Shown one piece after another: positions 48,901 to 60,316 of a stretch of DNA of 64,000 nucleotides. The position numbers and the translations under genes are program-made. Numbering within the stretch: position 1 is the stretch's first letter; each line of letters begins with the position of its first letter. The stretch covers positions 1 through 64,000 of the forward strand of contig NZ_LJSI01000036.1 of NCBI RefSeq assembly GCF_001305295.1, in the 5' to 3' direction. The notes below the pieces were generated by a model that saw only the letters and a program-made list of their open reading frames with translations, was not told the origin of the DNA and made no database searches. This DNA comes from Neptunomonas antarctica (GTDB lineage: Bacteria > Pseudomonadota > Gammaproteobacteria > Pseudomonadales > Balneatricaceae).

Positions 48901-49371
48901 GGTTTCTACGGCGCGGTAGCCTGAATCAGTTAGTTGCTGTCTGAGTTTATCAATATTAAGCGACTGGCCGGTGTTTAATAACAATGAGTGTGCGTGTAAA
49001 AAGCTGGCCGGGGCTATGCGATGCATTAACGTACTGATCGGAACAATAACAACGCCGTGTTTTAGCTGAGACAGCTGTTTTAATGTGCTGACGCGTGTTG
49101 AGGTAATATCCTGATGCGGTGAAAAAGAGTCATACGGCAGTGTTTCCCAATCAGGAAACGGTAATATTTGCAGGTTCTGCGCGGCTGAATAAAAATGAAT
49201 TTCATTCTCAAGGAGGCTTGCCGTGTCGCTGTTACGGGTAATAACCAGTGTGAGTTGTTGGTGCTTTAAGGCGGCCTGTGCAATCAATAATCCGGCAGCG
49301 CTTTGATGTGCCTGGCCAATCCATTTGATATCACCTGGTTTTGTCGGTATCGGAAATACCAAATTTGTCAC
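45919..49371 (-). CDS. mfd: Transcription-repair coupling factor
   Basis: Removes stalled RNA polymerase and recruits UvrA. It has 1150 residues, full length. UvrB-like N-terminal domains (residues 1-340), the RNA polymerase-interacting CarD-like domain (VVHIDHGIGRYLGLETI near 485), the translocase with Walker A GDVGFGKTEVAMRAAF near 637 and DEEHRFG near 738, then motif VI in LHQLRGRVGRSHHQAYAYL near 895, and a C-terminal regulatory domain. Upstream of csiV in one transcript. Confidence 0.97.
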   Translation of the reverse strand: MTNLVFPIPTKPGDIKWIGQAHQSAAGLLIAQAALKHQQLTLVITRNSDTASLLENEIHFYSAAQNLQILPFPDWETLPYDSFSPHQDITSTRVSTLKQLSQLKHGVVIVPISTLMHRIAPASFLHAHSLLLNTGQSLNIDKLRQQLTDSGYRAVETVHEHGEYAVRGSIIDLFPMGSDTPYRIDLFDDEIDSLRTFDPESQRSIDKIEQIRLLPAREVPLTDQAITRFKQKWRENFDVDHRRCPTYQDVSNGFAPPGIEYYLPLFFEETATLFDYLPKETLIITDGSLEAPCQNFWQDVNNRYEDRRHDIERPILQPRAIFTSKDEFFGALKSFRRIQFSDSSLEDSAGKTNLPCKQTNELTVNAQSSTPLALLTSFLDAHPNEKILFCAESAGRREALQELLARAQIKPTIVENWGSFLKGKHTCALTVYPINRGLSIPGSLHVISESQLFGHRVFQRRRRAREKDQSDLIVRNLAELAPNAPVVHIDHGIGRYLGLETIDLDGQTNEFVALSYANNAKLYVPVASLHLISRYSGSSDELAPLHRLGTEQWTKTRQKAAEKVRDTAAELLDIYARRAARIGFAFSDPDQDYQQFVSGFPFEETPDQELAIDSVIHDMTSPQPMDRLVCGDVGFGKTEVAMRAAFIAAHSGKQVAILVPTTLLAQQHFDNFKDRFADWPVTIDLISRFRTSKQQNETIAKIKDGQIDIIIGTHKLLQGDIVFKNLGLVIIDEEHRFGVQQKERLKSLRSEVDILTMTATPIPRTLNMAMSGMRDLSIIATPPARRLAVKTFVQQSDTPLIKEAILRELLRGGQVYYLHNEVKTIEKVAEELSALVPEARIGIGHGQMRERELEQVMADFYHKRHNVLLCTTIIENGIDIPNANTIIIDRADKFGLAQLHQLRGRVGRSHHQAYAYLLTPPPKNISADASKRLEAIALAEDLGAGFTLATHDLEIRGAGELLGDDQSGQIQGIGFNLYMEMLEEAIQSIKEGKTPNMDKPLHHGAEINLHIPALIKDDYLPDVHNRLIMYKRISSAKDETELKELQIEMIDRFGLLPEATKNLFRLTSLKLIAEHMGIVKLDAGSQSGRLEFDPATKVDPFTLVSLVQKQSLKYKLEGASHLRFSLEMDDTEQRFSAVENLLKELGKVNS

Positions 49372-49556
49372 GAAACTTCTCCTGCAACAGTATGATGAGA
49401 AGTGCCTTATAATACAGGTAGGATGAAAAAAGCGATATAAGCCCTTGAAAAAACGTCCGGCTAAAGTATAGAGATATCATATTTGCCCGAAGCGCTATAA
49501 AAATGGATAATGTCGATCAATTTTTAATGTAAGTTGATGTGAAGTTGGAGATGTCC

Positions 49557-50993
49557 GTGAGCCAAGATCAAGTATTCACTGAATGGAAAGAGCGGGAAGC
49601 GACTGCAGAAGCAATGATTCCGGTGATCGGTCGTTTATACCGTGATCGTAATGTTGAGACTTCTGTGTACGGCCGTCTGATTGTTAAGCGCTCGGTGATT
49701 GATATTCTGAAGGCGCACCGTTTTGCGCGTCAAATGGACGTCGATGAGTTAACCGTTATCGAGACTTATCCTATATTAGAGGCTTTAGAAGCTCTGGATG
49801 TTAGTGGTGCGCATGTTGATATCGGCAAGATGGCTGTGAAATTCCGTGAATCTGGTAATGGTCGTACCATGAAAGAATTCCTGGAAGAGCAGTTGTCGAC
49901 GGTTATCGGTGTAGAAGATCGCCAGGGGACTGATGTCGTGTTGTACGGTTTCGGTCGTATTGGTCGTTTGCTGGCGCGTTTGTTGATTGAACGTACGGGT
50001 GGAGGGCAGTCATTACGTCTGCGTGCGATTGTTGTACGTAAAGGCAATGCTGATAATGATCTGGAAAAACGTGCGAGTTTGCTACGTCGTGATTCTGTAC
50101 ATGGATCGTTCAAAGGCACGATCCAGATTGATGAAGAAAACAATACGTTGATCGCGAATGGTAACGAGATCAAAGTTATCTTCTCTAATGCGCCTGACCA
50201 GATTGATTACACAGAATACGGCATCAATAATGCGATCGTTATTGATAACACGGGTATGTGGCGTGATAAAGAAGGCTTATCTCTGCATTTGAAATCCAAA
50301 GGTGTTGCGCGTGTGCTGTTAACAGCGCCGGGTAAAGGTATCAAAAATATTGTGATGGGTGTTAACCATGATGATATTACGGATGAAGATCTGGTCTTAT
50401 CCGCCGCCTCTTGTACCACCAATGCGATTACGCCTGTACTGAAGGCAGTTAACGATGCTTACGGCATTGAAAATGGTCACGTAGAGACGGTTCATTCTTA
50501 TACTAACGACCAGAATCTGATTGATAATTACCACAAAGGTGATCGTCGTGGTCGTGCTGCCGGGCTCAACATGGTTCTCACTGAGACGGGTGCGGCTAAG
50601 GCTGTTTCTAAAGCGTTGCCTGAAATGGAAGGCAAGTTGACCGGTAACGCTATCCGTGTGCCTACCCCTAATGTTTCAATGGCGATTCTGAACCTGAATC
50701 TTGAGAAAGAAGTCGATCGTGATGGTTTGAATGTTTATCTGCGTGACGCAGCATTGCATTCACCTTTACAGAAACAGATAGATTACAGTAACTCTCCTGA
50801 AGCTGTTTCATCTGATTTTGTCGGTTCGCGCGCGGCCGGTATTGTTGATGCGTTGGCTACGATTGCTACGGGTAAGCGTTGCGTGTTGTATGTTTGGTAC
50901 GATAACGAGTTTGGTTATAGCTGTCAGGTTATTCGTATGGCTCAGAAGATGGCTAATGTCACTTTGCCTGCATTTCCTAACGTTAATAAATAG
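49557..50993 (+). CDS. Glyceraldehyde-3-phosphate dehydrogenase, long form
   Basis: 478 residues, longer than glycolytic GapA by an N-terminal extension of about 120 residues. The NAD fold starts at VVLYGFGRIGRLLARLL near residue 125, and the catalytic cysteine is in SAASCTTNAITPVL near 285. From memory it matches P. aeruginosa PA3001, also next to mfd. I prefer GTG 49557 (TTGGAG 6 bases upstream) over ATG 49551 or GTG 49539. Divergent to mfd. Confidence 0.92.
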   Translation: MSQDQVFTEWKEREATAEAMIPVIGRLYRDRNVETSVYGRLIVKRSVIDILKAHRFARQMDVDELTVIETYPILEALEALDVSGAHVDIGKMAVKFRESGNGRTMKEFLEEQLSTVIGVEDRQGTDVVLYGFGRIGRLLARLLIERTGGGQSLRLRAIVVRKGNADNDLEKRASLLRRDSVHGSFKGTIQIDEENNTLIANGNEIKVIFSNAPDQIDYTEYGINNAIVIDNTGMWRDKEGLSLHLKSKGVARVLLTAPGKGIKNIVMGVNHDDITDEDLVLSAASCTTNAITPVLKAVNDAYGIENGHVETVHSYTNDQNLIDNYHKGDRRGRAAGLNMVLTETGAAKAVSKALPEMEGKLTGNAIRVPTPNVSMAILNLNLEKEVDRDGLNVYLRDAALHSPLQKQIDYSNSPEAVSSDFVGSRAAGIVDALATIATGKRCVLYVWYDNEFGYSCQVIRMAQKMANVTLPAFPNVNK

Positions 50994-51010
50994 TTGATAT
51001 TTGTCATAAA

Positions 51011-51036
51011 AAAACCGTCAAAAGCGGTTTTTTTTT
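51011..51036 (+). terminator. Terminator of the GAPDH gene
   Basis: AAAACCG (51011-51017), a seven-base loop, CGGTTTT (51025-51031), with T continuing to 51036. Confidence 0.9.
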
Positions 51037-51185
51037 GGATAGCTGGCTTATATTCGATAAAGTTATAAGCTAAGACTTAATACGTCTAGGCATTTAGCCA
51101 ATGTAAGGCCAAGGTAGCAGCGGTTTTGCCGAGGGTCTTTGTAGATATAGAGTGTAACGCTCAGGTATACTTAAAAAGTTTTTAG

Positions 51186-52658
<1,473 letters not shown>

Positions 52659-52670
52659 GAGAGGCAACGA

Positions 52671-53879
52671 ATGAGTATCAGAAATATACTTGATAAAATG
52701 GAGCCGCATTTCCATAAAGGCGGTAAGTACGAAAGTTGGTATGCGTTGTTTGAAGCAGCCGATACCATTTTCTATACACCGGGATCTGTTACTAAAACAG
52801 CATCGCATGTGCGCGATGGTGTTGACCTTAAACGTATCATGATTCTGGTTTGGCTTTGTACGTTCCCGGCAATATTTGCGGGTTTGTATAATGTCGGCTA
52901 TCAGGCAAATACGGCTATGGCTGGTATGGGCCTGACCGAAGCTGAAGGCTGGCGCGGTGCAATTGCAGGCGCATTAACAGGCTTCGATGCAAGCAGTATC
53001 TGGGATAATATGATCCATGGTGCTGTGTATTGGCTACCTATCTATGCGGTAACTTTTGTTGTGGGCGGCTTCTGGGAAGTCCTGTTCGCGATGAAACGTG
53101 GTCATGAAGTTAACGAAGGCTTCTTTGTTACTTCTATTCTGTTCGCGTTGATTTTGCCTCCGTCTGTGCCTTTGTGGCAGGTTGCTTTAGGTATTAGCTT
53201 CGGGGTAGTCATCGGTAAAGAGGTGTTTGGTGGCACAGGAAAAAATTTCCTGAACCCTGCATTGGCTGGTCGAGCCTTCTTGTTTTTCGCATATCCCGCT
53301 CAAATGTCGGGTGATGCAATCTGGACAGCCGTTGATGGCTTTTCTGGTGCGACGCCCCTAGGGTTGGCCGCAGCAGGCGGTGTTGATAATATTCTAGCGA
53401 ATAATGTCACCTGGATGGATGCTTTCTTAGGCCAGCTTCAGGGCTCTGTTGGTGAAACATCAACGCTGGCGATTATGCTGGGGGGGGCTGTTTTGCTGGT
53501 CGCGAAAGTGGCCTCGTGGCGAATCGTTGCTGGTGTATTTGGCGGCATGGTCGGCATGACTATTTTACTGAATATTATCGGTTCCGATACTAACCCGTTG
53601 TTCGCCATGCCGTTTTATTGGCATCTGGTGTTGGGTGGTTTTGCCTTCGGTATGTTCTTTATGGCTACAGACCCTGTTTCCGCATCAATGACGAATACGG
53701 GTAAGTTGTATTTCGGTGCGCTGATTGGAATCATGGTGGTGTTAATTCGTGTCGTTAACCCCGCGTTTCCTGAAGGTATGATGTTGGCGATTTTGTTCGG
53801 TAACTTGTTCGCGCCCCTGATTGATAACTTTGTTATTCAGGCGAACATTAAGCGGAGGATGTCACGTAATGTCAGCTAA
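52671..53879 (+). CDS. nqrB: Na+-NQR subunit B
   Basis: Membrane subunit with covalent FMN and riboflavin; 402 residues and about ten hydrophobic segments. The flavinylation motif is DGFSGAT with the acceptor at T228. [20 protein letters not shown] near residue 10 is the typical start. Its last 11 bases overlap nqrC. Confidence 0.97.
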   Translation: MSIRNILDKMEPHFHKGGKYESWYALFEAADTIFYTPGSVTKTASHVRDGVDLKRIMILVWLCTFPAIFAGLYNVGYQANTAMAGMGLTEAEGWRGAIAGALTGFDASSIWDNMIHGAVYWLPIYAVTFVVGGFWEVLFAMKRGHEVNEGFFVTSILFALILPPSVPLWQVALGISFGVVIGKEVFGGTGKNFLNPALAGRAFLFFAYPAQMSGDAIWTAVDGFSGATPLGLAAAGGVDNILANNVTWMDAFLGQLQGSVGETSTLAIMLGGAVLLVAKVASWRIVAGVFGGMVGMTILLNIIGSDTNPLFAMPFYWHLVLGGFAFGMFFMATDPVSASMTNTGKLYFGALIGIMVVLIRVVNPAFPEGMMLAILFGNLFAPLIDNFVIQANIKRRMSRNVS

Positions 53880-54648
53880 AAACGATACTATCGGTAAAAC
53901 GATTACCGTGACAGTACTGCTCTGCGTAGTCTGTTCTGTGATCGTATCTGCTGCTGCGGTACTGTTGAAGCCGCAGCAACTCGCCAACAAAGAGCTGGAT
54001 AGAAGAACCAATATTCTAGCAGCGGCGGGTTTATTGGATCCGTCTAAAACAGTCAATGAACTCTTTGCGACGATCACCAGTAAAGTGATCGATCTGGAAA
54101 CCGGCAAATTTTCAGAAGCGGTAGATCCTGCCACCTTTGATGTGCGTAAGGCGTCCAGAGATCCTGAACTGTCTAAAGCGCTCAGCAGAGGCGTAGACAT
54201 CGCCTCTATCAAGCGTCAGTCACAATATCAGACGGTTTACCTTGTTGAGAAAGAAGGTGAGGTCAAAACTGTTATTCTGCCAATTCATGGTTATGGTCTG
54301 TGGTCAACTCTTTACGGCTTTTTAGCGATAGAGGGTGATTTGAATACCGTGGTAGGTTTGGGTTTTTATTCTCATGCTGAGACGCCGGGTTTAGGCGGTG
54401 AAGTTGACAATCCTTCATGGAAAGCGCTTTGGCCGGGTAAGAAAGTTTATGATGGTGATTTTTCAGACCCTAAAATAGCCTTGATTAAAGGTAAGGTTGA
54501 TCCCGCCGCCGCCAATGCTGAGTACCAGATTGATGGCCTGTCAGGTGCAAGCCTGACCAGTAAGGGCGTGACCAACCTGGTTCAATTCTGGATGGGCAAG
54601 AATGGTTATGCACCGTTCCTGGCTAATCTGAAAGCAGGGGAGGTTTAA
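53869..54648 (+). CDS. nqrC: Na+-NQR subunit C, with serine at the FMN site
   Basis: Subunit with one N-terminal membrane segment ([20 protein letters not shown]) and a periplasmic FMN domain; 259 residues. The motif [13 protein letters not shown] places serine (S228, codon AGC at 54550-54552) where the usual NqrC has threonine bearing FMN. The start is ATG 53869, ten bases after GGAGG. All other features are normal. Confidence 0.95.
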   Translation: MSAKNDTIGKTITVTVLLCVVCSVIVSAAAVLLKPQQLANKELDRRTNILAAAGLLDPSKTVNELFATITSKVIDLETGKFSEAVDPATFDVRKASRDPELSKALSRGVDIASIKRQSQYQTVYLVEKEGEVKTVILPIHGYGLWSTLYGFLAIEGDLNTVVGLGFYSHAETPGLGGEVDNPSWKALWPGKKVYDGDFSDPKIALIKGKVDPAAANAEYQIDGLSGASLTSKGVTNLVQFWMGKNGYAPFLANLKAGEV

Positions 54649-54651
54649 ATT

Positions 54652-55311
54652 ATGTCTGAAACTAAAGACGTTTTGTTAAGTCCCATTGTCAGAAATAACC
54701 CAATTGCTTTGCAAATTCTGGGTATATGTTCTGCATTGGCGGTTACCACTAATCTGAATACGGCGTTCGTAATGGCGTTGGCGGTAACTGTTGTTACTGC
54801 CTTCTCAAATATGTTTATTTCTATGATTCGTAATCATATGCCGAGCAGCATTCGTATTATCTGTCAGATGATTATTATCGCGTCCTTGGTAATTGTTGTG
54901 GATCAGATTTTGAAAGCAGTTGCCTATGATGTTTCTAAACAGTTGTCGGTTTTCGTGGGTCTTATTATCACGAACTGTATCGTTATGGGGCGTGCTGAAG
55001 CTTTTGCTATGAAGAACCCGCCAGGGATTTCCTTCATGGACGGTATCGGTAATGGTCTGGGCTATGGTGCAGTGCTGATGTTTGTTGGTTTCATTCGCGA
55101 ATTGTTCGGTTCTGGAAGCCTGTTTGGAATAGAAATTTTGCCATTAGCGACCAATGGTGGCTGGTATCAGGCCAATGGCTTGTTCCTACTACCGCCAAGT
55201 GCTTTCTTTATCATCGGTGGATTCATCTGGATTCTGCGTACGATTGATAAGAAACAAGTGGAAGCACCTGAGTTCATAATGGCGCCTAATAGCAAAAGAG
55301 GGGCTGTGTGA
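54652..55311 (+). CDS. nqrD: Na+-NQR subunit D
   Basis: Six-helix membrane subunit, 219 residues, holding half of an intramembrane iron-sulfur site with NqrE: the cysteine is in [20 protein letters not shown] near residue 112. It starts [17 protein letters not shown] after a clear AGGGGAGG. The last bases overlap the nqrE start (TGATG). Confidence 0.97.
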   Translation: MSETKDVLLSPIVRNNPIALQILGICSALAVTTNLNTAFVMALAVTVVTAFSNMFISMIRNHMPSSIRIICQMIIIASLVIVVDQILKAVAYDVSKQLSVFVGLIITNCIVMGRAEAFAMKNPPGISFMDGIGNGLGYGAVLMFVGFIRELFGSGSLFGIEILPLATNGGWYQANGLFLLPPSAFFIIGGFIWILRTIDKKQVEAPEFIMAPNSKRGAV

Positions 55312-55919
55312 TGGAACAATATATCAGCTTAGCGATTCGGGCTATTTTCGTTGAGAACATGGCATTAGCTTTTTTCCTGGGGATGTGTACATTCCTGGCA
55401 ATCTCTAAGAAAGTCAGTACGGCGATTGGTCTGGGTATTGCGGTTATCGTGGTGTTGGCGATAACAACACCGCTTAATAACTTGCTATACAATGGTCTGT
55501 TGCGTGAAGGCGCGCTGGCATGGGCGGGTTATCCTGAAGTGGATCTTAGCTTCCTGGGTTATATCTCCTATATAGGCGTGATCGCGGCGATCGTTCAGAT
55601 CCTTGAAATGGTACTGGATAAGTTTTTCCCTGCGCTCTATAGCGCGCTGGGCGTCTTTCTGCCACTAATTACCGTTAACTGCGCCATTATGGGTGCCGCT
55701 CTCTTTATGGTAGAGCGCGATTATAATTTTGGTGAAAGTATTGTATATGGTGTGGGTGCGGGTGTTGGTTGGGCGTTAGCGATTGCTGCGTTAGCCGGTA
55801 TTCGTGAAAAATTGAGATACAGCGACGTTCCAGATGGATTGCGTGGCCTGGGCATTACCTTCATTACTGTCGGTTTGATGTCTCTGGGTTTCATGTCTTT
55901 CTCTGGTGTTCAGCTGTAA
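55311..55919 (+). CDS. nqrE: Na+-NQR subunit E
   Basis: Six-helix partner of NqrD, 202 residues, related by inverted topology. Typical stretches are [20 protein letters not shown] near residue 5 and the second cysteine region [20 protein letters not shown] near 117. ATG 55311 overlaps the nqrD stop, so the two are coupled in translation. Confidence 0.97.
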   Translation: MEQYISLAIRAIFVENMALAFFLGMCTFLAISKKVSTAIGLGIAVIVVLAITTPLNNLLYNGLLREGALAWAGYPEVDLSFLGYISYIGVIAAIVQILEMVLDKFFPALYSALGVFLPLITVNCAIMGAALFMVERDYNFGESIVYGVGAGVGWALAIAALAGIREKLRYSDVPDGLRGLGITFITVGLMSLGFMSFSGVQL

Positions 55920-55958
55920 TTCTGCTAGGCATGTTCAACAAAAGGATGGAGTAAGCCC

Positions 55959-57188
55959 ATGAATGCTGAAATCGTTCTCGGTGTTGTCATGTTTACCGTC
56001 GTAGTGCTTGCACTAGTGGCGGTAATTCTGGCAGCGCGTTCAAAGTTAGTAAGTTCCGGTGATGTCGTTATTAACATTAATAATGATCCGGAAAAATCTA
56101 TCACTGTGGCGGCAGGTGGAAAATTACTGCAAACATTATCCAATGTTGGCATTTTTGTTCCGTCGGCGTGTGGTGGTGGTGGTACCTGTGCTCAGTGTAA
56201 ATGTCAGGTTCTTGAAGGCGGTGGCGCTATGCTGCCAACAGAAGAATCACATTTCACTATGCGTGAAGCCAAAGATGGCTGGCGTTTATCATGTCAGGTT
56301 GCTGTAAAGCAGGACATGAAAATTGAGCTTGAGGAAGAAATTTTTGGTGTTAAAAAATGGGAATGTACGGTTGAGTCTAACCCTAACGTTGCTACTTTCA
56401 TCAAAGAGTTGACGCTACGTTTGCCTGAAGGACAAAATGTAGACTTCCGTGCGGGTGGTTATGTGCAGTTGGAAGCACCTGCTCACGAAGTTTATTATAA
56501 AGACTTCGATATTGATGAGGAATATCGCGGTGACTGGGATAAGTTTAACCAATGGAAGTATGTTTCTAAGGTGACTGAGCCTGTTATCCGTGCCTATTCT
56601 ATGGCGAACTACCCTGAAGAAGAAGGTATTGTTAAATTCAATATCCGTATAGCTTCGCCACCACCTGGAAAAGATACGCTTCCTCCGGGAATAATGTCTT
56701 CTTATGTGTTCAGTTTAAAACCTGGTGATAAAATCACAGTATATGGTCCGTTTGGTGAGTTCTTTGCTAAAGATACTGACAATGAAATGGTCTTTATCGG
56801 TGGCGGTGCGGGCATGGCGCCGATGCGTTCGCATATATTTGATCAGCTTAAACGACTGAAATCAAAACGTAAGATCTCTTTCTGGTACGGTGCACGGTCA
56901 CTGCGTGAGTGTTTCTACAATGAAGAATATGATCAGCTGCAGGCTGAGAATGAAAACTTCCAGTGGCACTTAGCCTTGTCTGATCCGCAACCGGATGATC
57001 ACTGGGAGGGTAAGACGGGCTTTATTCATAACGTGTTATTAGAGAATTATCTTAAGGATCATGAAGCGCCTGAAGATTGTGAATATTACATGTGTGGGCC
57101 GCCCATGATGAATGCCGCTGTTGTTCAGATGCTGCTGGATCTGGGTGTAGAGCAGGATAATATCTTCTTAGATGACTTTGGTGGTTAG
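55959..57188 (+). CDS. nqrF: Na+-NQR subunit F (NADH dehydrogenase module)
   Basis: Entry point for electrons: 409 residues with one N-terminal membrane helix, a [2Fe-2S] ferredoxin domain ([12 protein letters not shown] near residue 70 and C near 111), then FAD-binding ([11 protein letters not shown] near 209) and NADH-binding domains ([17 protein letters not shown] near 275, and [10 protein letters not shown] near 377). The last core nqr gene. Confidence 0.97.
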   Translation: MNAEIVLGVVMFTVVVLALVAVILAARSKLVSSGDVVININNDPEKSITVAAGGKLLQTLSNVGIFVPSACGGGGTCAQCKCQVLEGGGAMLPTEESHFTMREAKDGWRLSCQVAVKQDMKIELEEEIFGVKKWECTVESNPNVATFIKELTLRLPEGQNVDFRAGGYVQLEAPAHEVYYKDFDIDEEYRGDWDKFNQWKYVSKVTEPVIRAYSMANYPEEEGIVKFNIRIASPPPGKDTLPPGIMSSYVFSLKPGDKITVYGPFGEFFAKDTDNEMVFIGGGAGMAPMRSHIFDQLKRLKSKRKISFWYGARSLRECFYNEEYDQLQAENENFQWHLALSDPQPDDHWEGKTGFIHNVLLENYLKDHEAPEDCEYYMCGPPMMNAAVVQMLLDLGVEQDNIFLDDFGG

Positions 57189-57194
57189 ACACTG

Positions 57195-58229
57195 ATGGAT
57201 GCTATTTTTCGTATCCCTAAATGGCCGGCAGCATTGCTGCTGGCCATTTTGTTTTTGTCGGCTTGTAGTGAGCAAAAGCAAGATAGCGGTATTGTCTCTT
57301 TTAGCGGGATGACAATGGGGACTAGCTTCACCGTAAAGTGGGTGGACCAGAATACCGGGCGTGTTGCGGCGTTAGAAGATGAGGTGCATCAGGCGTTGCT
57401 TGATGTTAATCAGTCTATGTCGACTTATATACCTGATTCTGAGTTATCGCTGTTTAATAAATTACCGGCAGGTGGTGAGGTTGACGCCAGTGAAGCATTG
57501 TTTTTTGTACTCAGTCTTGCCCAGGATATTAGTCAGAAAACGGCAGGGGCATTTGATGTCACCGTTGGGCCTTTGGTTAATCTGTGGGGGTTTGGCCCCG
57601 ATGGGCGCGTTATAAAAGCACCCAAAGATGACGAAATCTTATTACTTCAACAACGTATTGGTTTTCAAAAACTAGTGCTCGATGCTGATCGTAAACGAGC
57701 CTCTAAGCAGGCGGCGTTATATGTCGATTTATCGGCGATCGCAAAAGGTTATGGGGTTGATGTGCTGGCTGGCATCATGGAAAAAAATGGCATCGATAAT
57801 TATTTGGTAGAGATTGGCGGCGAATTAAGGGCAAAAGGTGTTAAGCCTGAAAATCAAGATTGGAAAATAGCGATAGAAAGCCCTCTCATTGGTGAGCGTA
57901 AGGTTCAGGATGTTCTTAGTGTCAGTGATACCGGCATAGCCACCTCGGGTGATTATCGCAATTATTTTGAAGAGAATGGTGTTCGTTATTCCCATACTAT
58001 TAATCCAACAACGGGCAGGCCTATTTCGCATCAGTTAGCGTCCGTTACGGTTCTGATGCCCACGTGTGCAGAAGCTGATGGGATGGCAACAGCGTTTATG
58101 GTGATGGGTGACACTGTTGCTTATGATTACGCTGTCAAACACAATATAGATGCTTTGTTTATTGTGAAATCTGAACAGGGTTTTATAGAGAAAATGACAC
58201 CAGGCTTTGATAAACGTTTGGTAAACTGA
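57195..58229 (+). CDS. apbE: FAD:protein FMN transferase
   Basis: Attaches FMN covalently to Thr or Ser in NqrB and NqrC. A periplasmic lipoprotein (LAILFLSAC lipobox) of 344 residues. Family motifs: GMTMGTSFTVKW near residue 38, AFDVTVGPLVNLWGFGP near 118, DLSAIAKGYGVD near 178 and the C-terminal ATSGDYRNYFEENG and HTINPTTGRP. It begins 6 bases after nqrF, fitting its role in maturing this complex. Confidence 0.96.
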   Translation: MDAIFRIPKWPAALLLAILFLSACSEQKQDSGIVSFSGMTMGTSFTVKWVDQNTGRVAALEDEVHQALLDVNQSMSTYIPDSELSLFNKLPAGGEVDASEALFFVLSLAQDISQKTAGAFDVTVGPLVNLWGFGPDGRVIKAPKDDEILLLQQRIGFQKLVLDADRKRASKQAALYVDLSAIAKGYGVDVLAGIMEKNGIDNYLVEIGGELRAKGVKPENQDWKIAIESPLIGERKVQDVLSVSDTGIATSGDYRNYFEENGVRYSHTINPTTGRPISHQLASVTVLMPTCAEADGMATAFMVMGDTVAYDYAVKHNIDALFIVKSEQGFIEKMTPGFDKRLVN

Positions 58230-58236
58230 GGTTATT

Positions 58237-58485
58237 ATGGGTATTTTTTTAATTGTTTTTGCGGCGTTGTTGTTGATTGTTCTTGCGATGTCTGTCGGTG
58301 TTATTATGGGCGGAAAGCCAATTGCGGGCTCATGCGGTGGCATGGCTTCGTTAGGGATGGATACTGCATGTGATGTCTGTGGTGGTGATAAAACTATTTG
58401 CGAAGATGAAGATGAAAAAAATCGTCGCATTACGCAGCTAGCTAAAACAGATGATCTGGCTTATGAAGTTAAAACAAAAAGTTGA
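58237..58485 (+). CDS. nqrM: Na+-NQR maturation factor NqrM
   Basis: 82 residues: one N-terminal membrane segment (FLIVFAALLLIVLAMSVGVI) and four conserved cysteines (SCGG, CDVCGGD, C). Needed in other bacteria to supply iron for the NqrD/E cysteine centre. It lies directly after apbE, the usual place. Confidence 0.93.
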   Translation: MGIFLIVFAALLLIVLAMSVGVIMGGKPIAGSCGGMASLGMDTACDVCGGDKTICEDEDEKNRRITQLAKTDDLAYEVKTKS

Positions 58486-58576
58486 TTTATTGCTTATCAA
58501 TTGCAGTCTATTTCAAAATATGTGAACCTAATTGACTGATATTAAAGCGGTATAATGTAAAACTAAGGGGATATTG

Positions 58577-59977
58577 ATGGCTGTTTATGACTATGACGTT
58601 GTCGTGATTGGATCTGGCCCTGCTGGGGAAGGCGCGGCGATGAATGCTGCTAAACATGGGCGTCGGGTCGCGATTATTGAAGAACAGGACTCCGTTGGTG
58701 GTAATTGTACTCATAAAGGAACTATTCCTTCTAAAGCGTTACGTCACTCGGTAAAACAGATTATCGAATTTAATACCAACCCTATGTTCCGTGATATAGG
58801 GGAGCCGCGGTGGTTTTCTTTTTCAAAGGTGCTGAAACGCGCCGAAAAAGTCATGTCTAATCAGGTAATGCTGCGTACTAATTTTTATGCACGCAATCGT
58901 GTAGATGTTTTTTTTGGTAGAGCTGAATTTGAAAATAAAAATACTATCATCGTAAAAGAGTCAGCAAAAGGTGAAGAAACCCTACGCACAAAGAGTGTCG
59001 TAATTGCCACCGGTTCTCGCCCGTATTGCCCGCCTGATATTGATTTTTCACATCCGCGTATTTATAACTCGGATACTATTCTGAAGTTGAGTCATACGCC
59101 AAGAACCTTAATTATTTATGGTGCTGGTGTTATTGGTAGTGAGTACTGCTCCATTTTTAGTGGTCTGGGCGTTAAAGTTGACCTTGTTGATACGCAAGAT
59201 CGTCTGTTGTCTTTCCTTGATGGTGAAATTTCTGATGCGCTGAGTTATCACTTGCGTAATACATCGGTTAAAATTCGTCACAATGAAGAGTATGAGAGTG
59301 TAGTAGGTGATGACCACGGCGTTATTCTGAATCTGAAATCAGGTAAACGTATTCGCGCTGATGCTTTCTTGTGGTGTAATGGTCGTTCTGGTAATACCGA
59401 TAATATGAACCTTGAAGCCAGTGGTTTAGAAGCAAATAGTCGTGGTCAACTGGCCGTTAATGATCATTATAAAACCTCGGTAGATAATATTTATGCTGTC
59501 GGTGATGTTATCGGATGGCCAAGCTTAGCTTCGGCCGCGCTTGATCAAGGGCGTTCTGCGGCGGCTGATTTAGTGAGCGATGATAGTTTTCGTTATATAA
59601 ATGAGGTCCCTACGGGTATCTACACTATTCCCGAAATTAGTTCGCTGGGTAAAACCGAAGAGGAGCTGACTAAAGAGTGTATTCCGTATGAGGTCGGTCA
59701 GGCTTTCTTCAAAGATACGGCACGGGCACAGATTTCAGGACAGCCGGTCGGTATGTTAAAAATCCTGTTCCATCGTGAGACGCTAGCCATTTTAGGTATT
59801 CATTGCTTTGGTGATCAGGCGTCTGAAATTGTCCATATCGGGCAAGCCATTATGCGTCAGGAAGGCGAGGCGAATACGATTAAGTACTTCGTTAATACAA
59901 CCTTTAACTATCCAACAATGGCCGAAGCGTATCGTGTTGCTGCGATTGCAGGTTTAAATCGAATCGCTAATTTGTAA
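58577..59977 (+). CDS. sthA: Soluble pyridine nucleotide transhydrogenase
   Basis: FAD enzyme that balances NADPH and NADH in the cytoplasm. It has 466 residues: [20 protein letters not shown] at the N-terminus, then [17 protein letters not shown], in which only one of the two disulfide cysteines of related reductases is present, as expected for SthA. The central NAD fold is [15 protein letters not shown], and [17 protein letters not shown] is at the C-terminus. The ATG at 58577 follows AAGGGG; a TATAAT lies at 58551-58556, though the nearest TTGACT is too close for a normal promoter. Confidence 0.96.
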   Translation: MAVYDYDVVVIGSGPAGEGAAMNAAKHGRRVAIIEEQDSVGGNCTHKGTIPSKALRHSVKQIIEFNTNPMFRDIGEPRWFSFSKVLKRAEKVMSNQVMLRTNFYARNRVDVFFGRAEFENKNTIIVKESAKGEETLRTKSVVIATGSRPYCPPDIDFSHPRIYNSDTILKLSHTPRTLIIYGAGVIGSEYCSIFSGLGVKVDLVDTQDRLLSFLDGEISDALSYHLRNTSVKIRHNEEYESVVGDDHGVILNLKSGKRIRADAFLWCNGRSGNTDNMNLEASGLEANSRGQLAVNDHYKTSVDNIYAVGDVIGWPSLASAALDQGRSAAADLVSDDSFRYINEVPTGIYTIPEISSLGKTEEELTKECIPYEVGQAFFKDTARAQISGQPVGMLKILFHRETLAILGIHCFGDQASEIVHIGQAIMRQEGEANTIKYFVNTTFNYPTMAEAYRVAAIAGLNRIANL

Positions 59978-59994
59978 TAAGTGGCTTAATTGAT

Positions 59995-60023
59995 AAAGAC
60001 CGGGCTAGTCCCGGTCTTTTTTC
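59995..60023 (+). terminator. Terminator of sthA, overlapping the end of the convergent gene
   Basis: A ten-pair stem, AAAGACCGGG (59995-60004) and CCCGGTCTTT (60010-60019), with T continuing. The loop CTAGT holds the stop codon of the minus-strand gene, so one element ends both. Confidence 0.92.
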
Positions 60024-60310
60024 TTATTAGTATTATCAGGTCGGAGATCTTTCTGATAATAACTATCTTCATAATATATGCCTTTAATGTTCAGTTTTTT
60101 CTCCACAAACCGGTTAAAACGACTCCAGATATAAAACGCCGGTGCCATTACTGTTCCAATTGCCAGCATGAGCCCGCTTCCTTCATATCCTTCAGGCATT
60201 TGCGCTGTTGTCCATTCTATAAAACCCAGCGTTTTGAACAGAAAATACCAGCCAATTAAGAAACCAAAAGCCAGACCGGTGGCAAGATGATGAAGTGTAT
60301 TGGTATTCAT
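60005..60310 (-). CDS. Small hypothetical membrane protein
   Basis: 101 residues with two likely membrane segments (LATGLAFGFLIGWYFLFKTL near residue 9; GLMLAIGTVMAPAFYIWS near 46) and a strongly charged C-terminus ending KKKDRD. Not recognised. It begins 6 bases after the Tus-like gene, in the same direction, so the PilZ, Tus-like and this gene may form one transcript. Its C-terminal codons lie in the sthA terminator. Confidence 0.7.
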   Translation of the reverse strand: MNTNTLHHLATGLAFGFLIGWYFLFKTLGFIEWTTAQMPEGYEGSGLMLAIGTVMAPAFYIWSRFNRFVEKKLNIKGIYYEDSYYQKDLRPDNTNKKKDRD

Positions 60311-60316
60311 AACGCA

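Noticed and set aside
58532-58556. TTGACT and TATAAT ahead of sthA as a sigma70 promoter
   Set aside because: The spacer is only 13 bases, too short for a normal promoter; only the -10-like box was mentioned.
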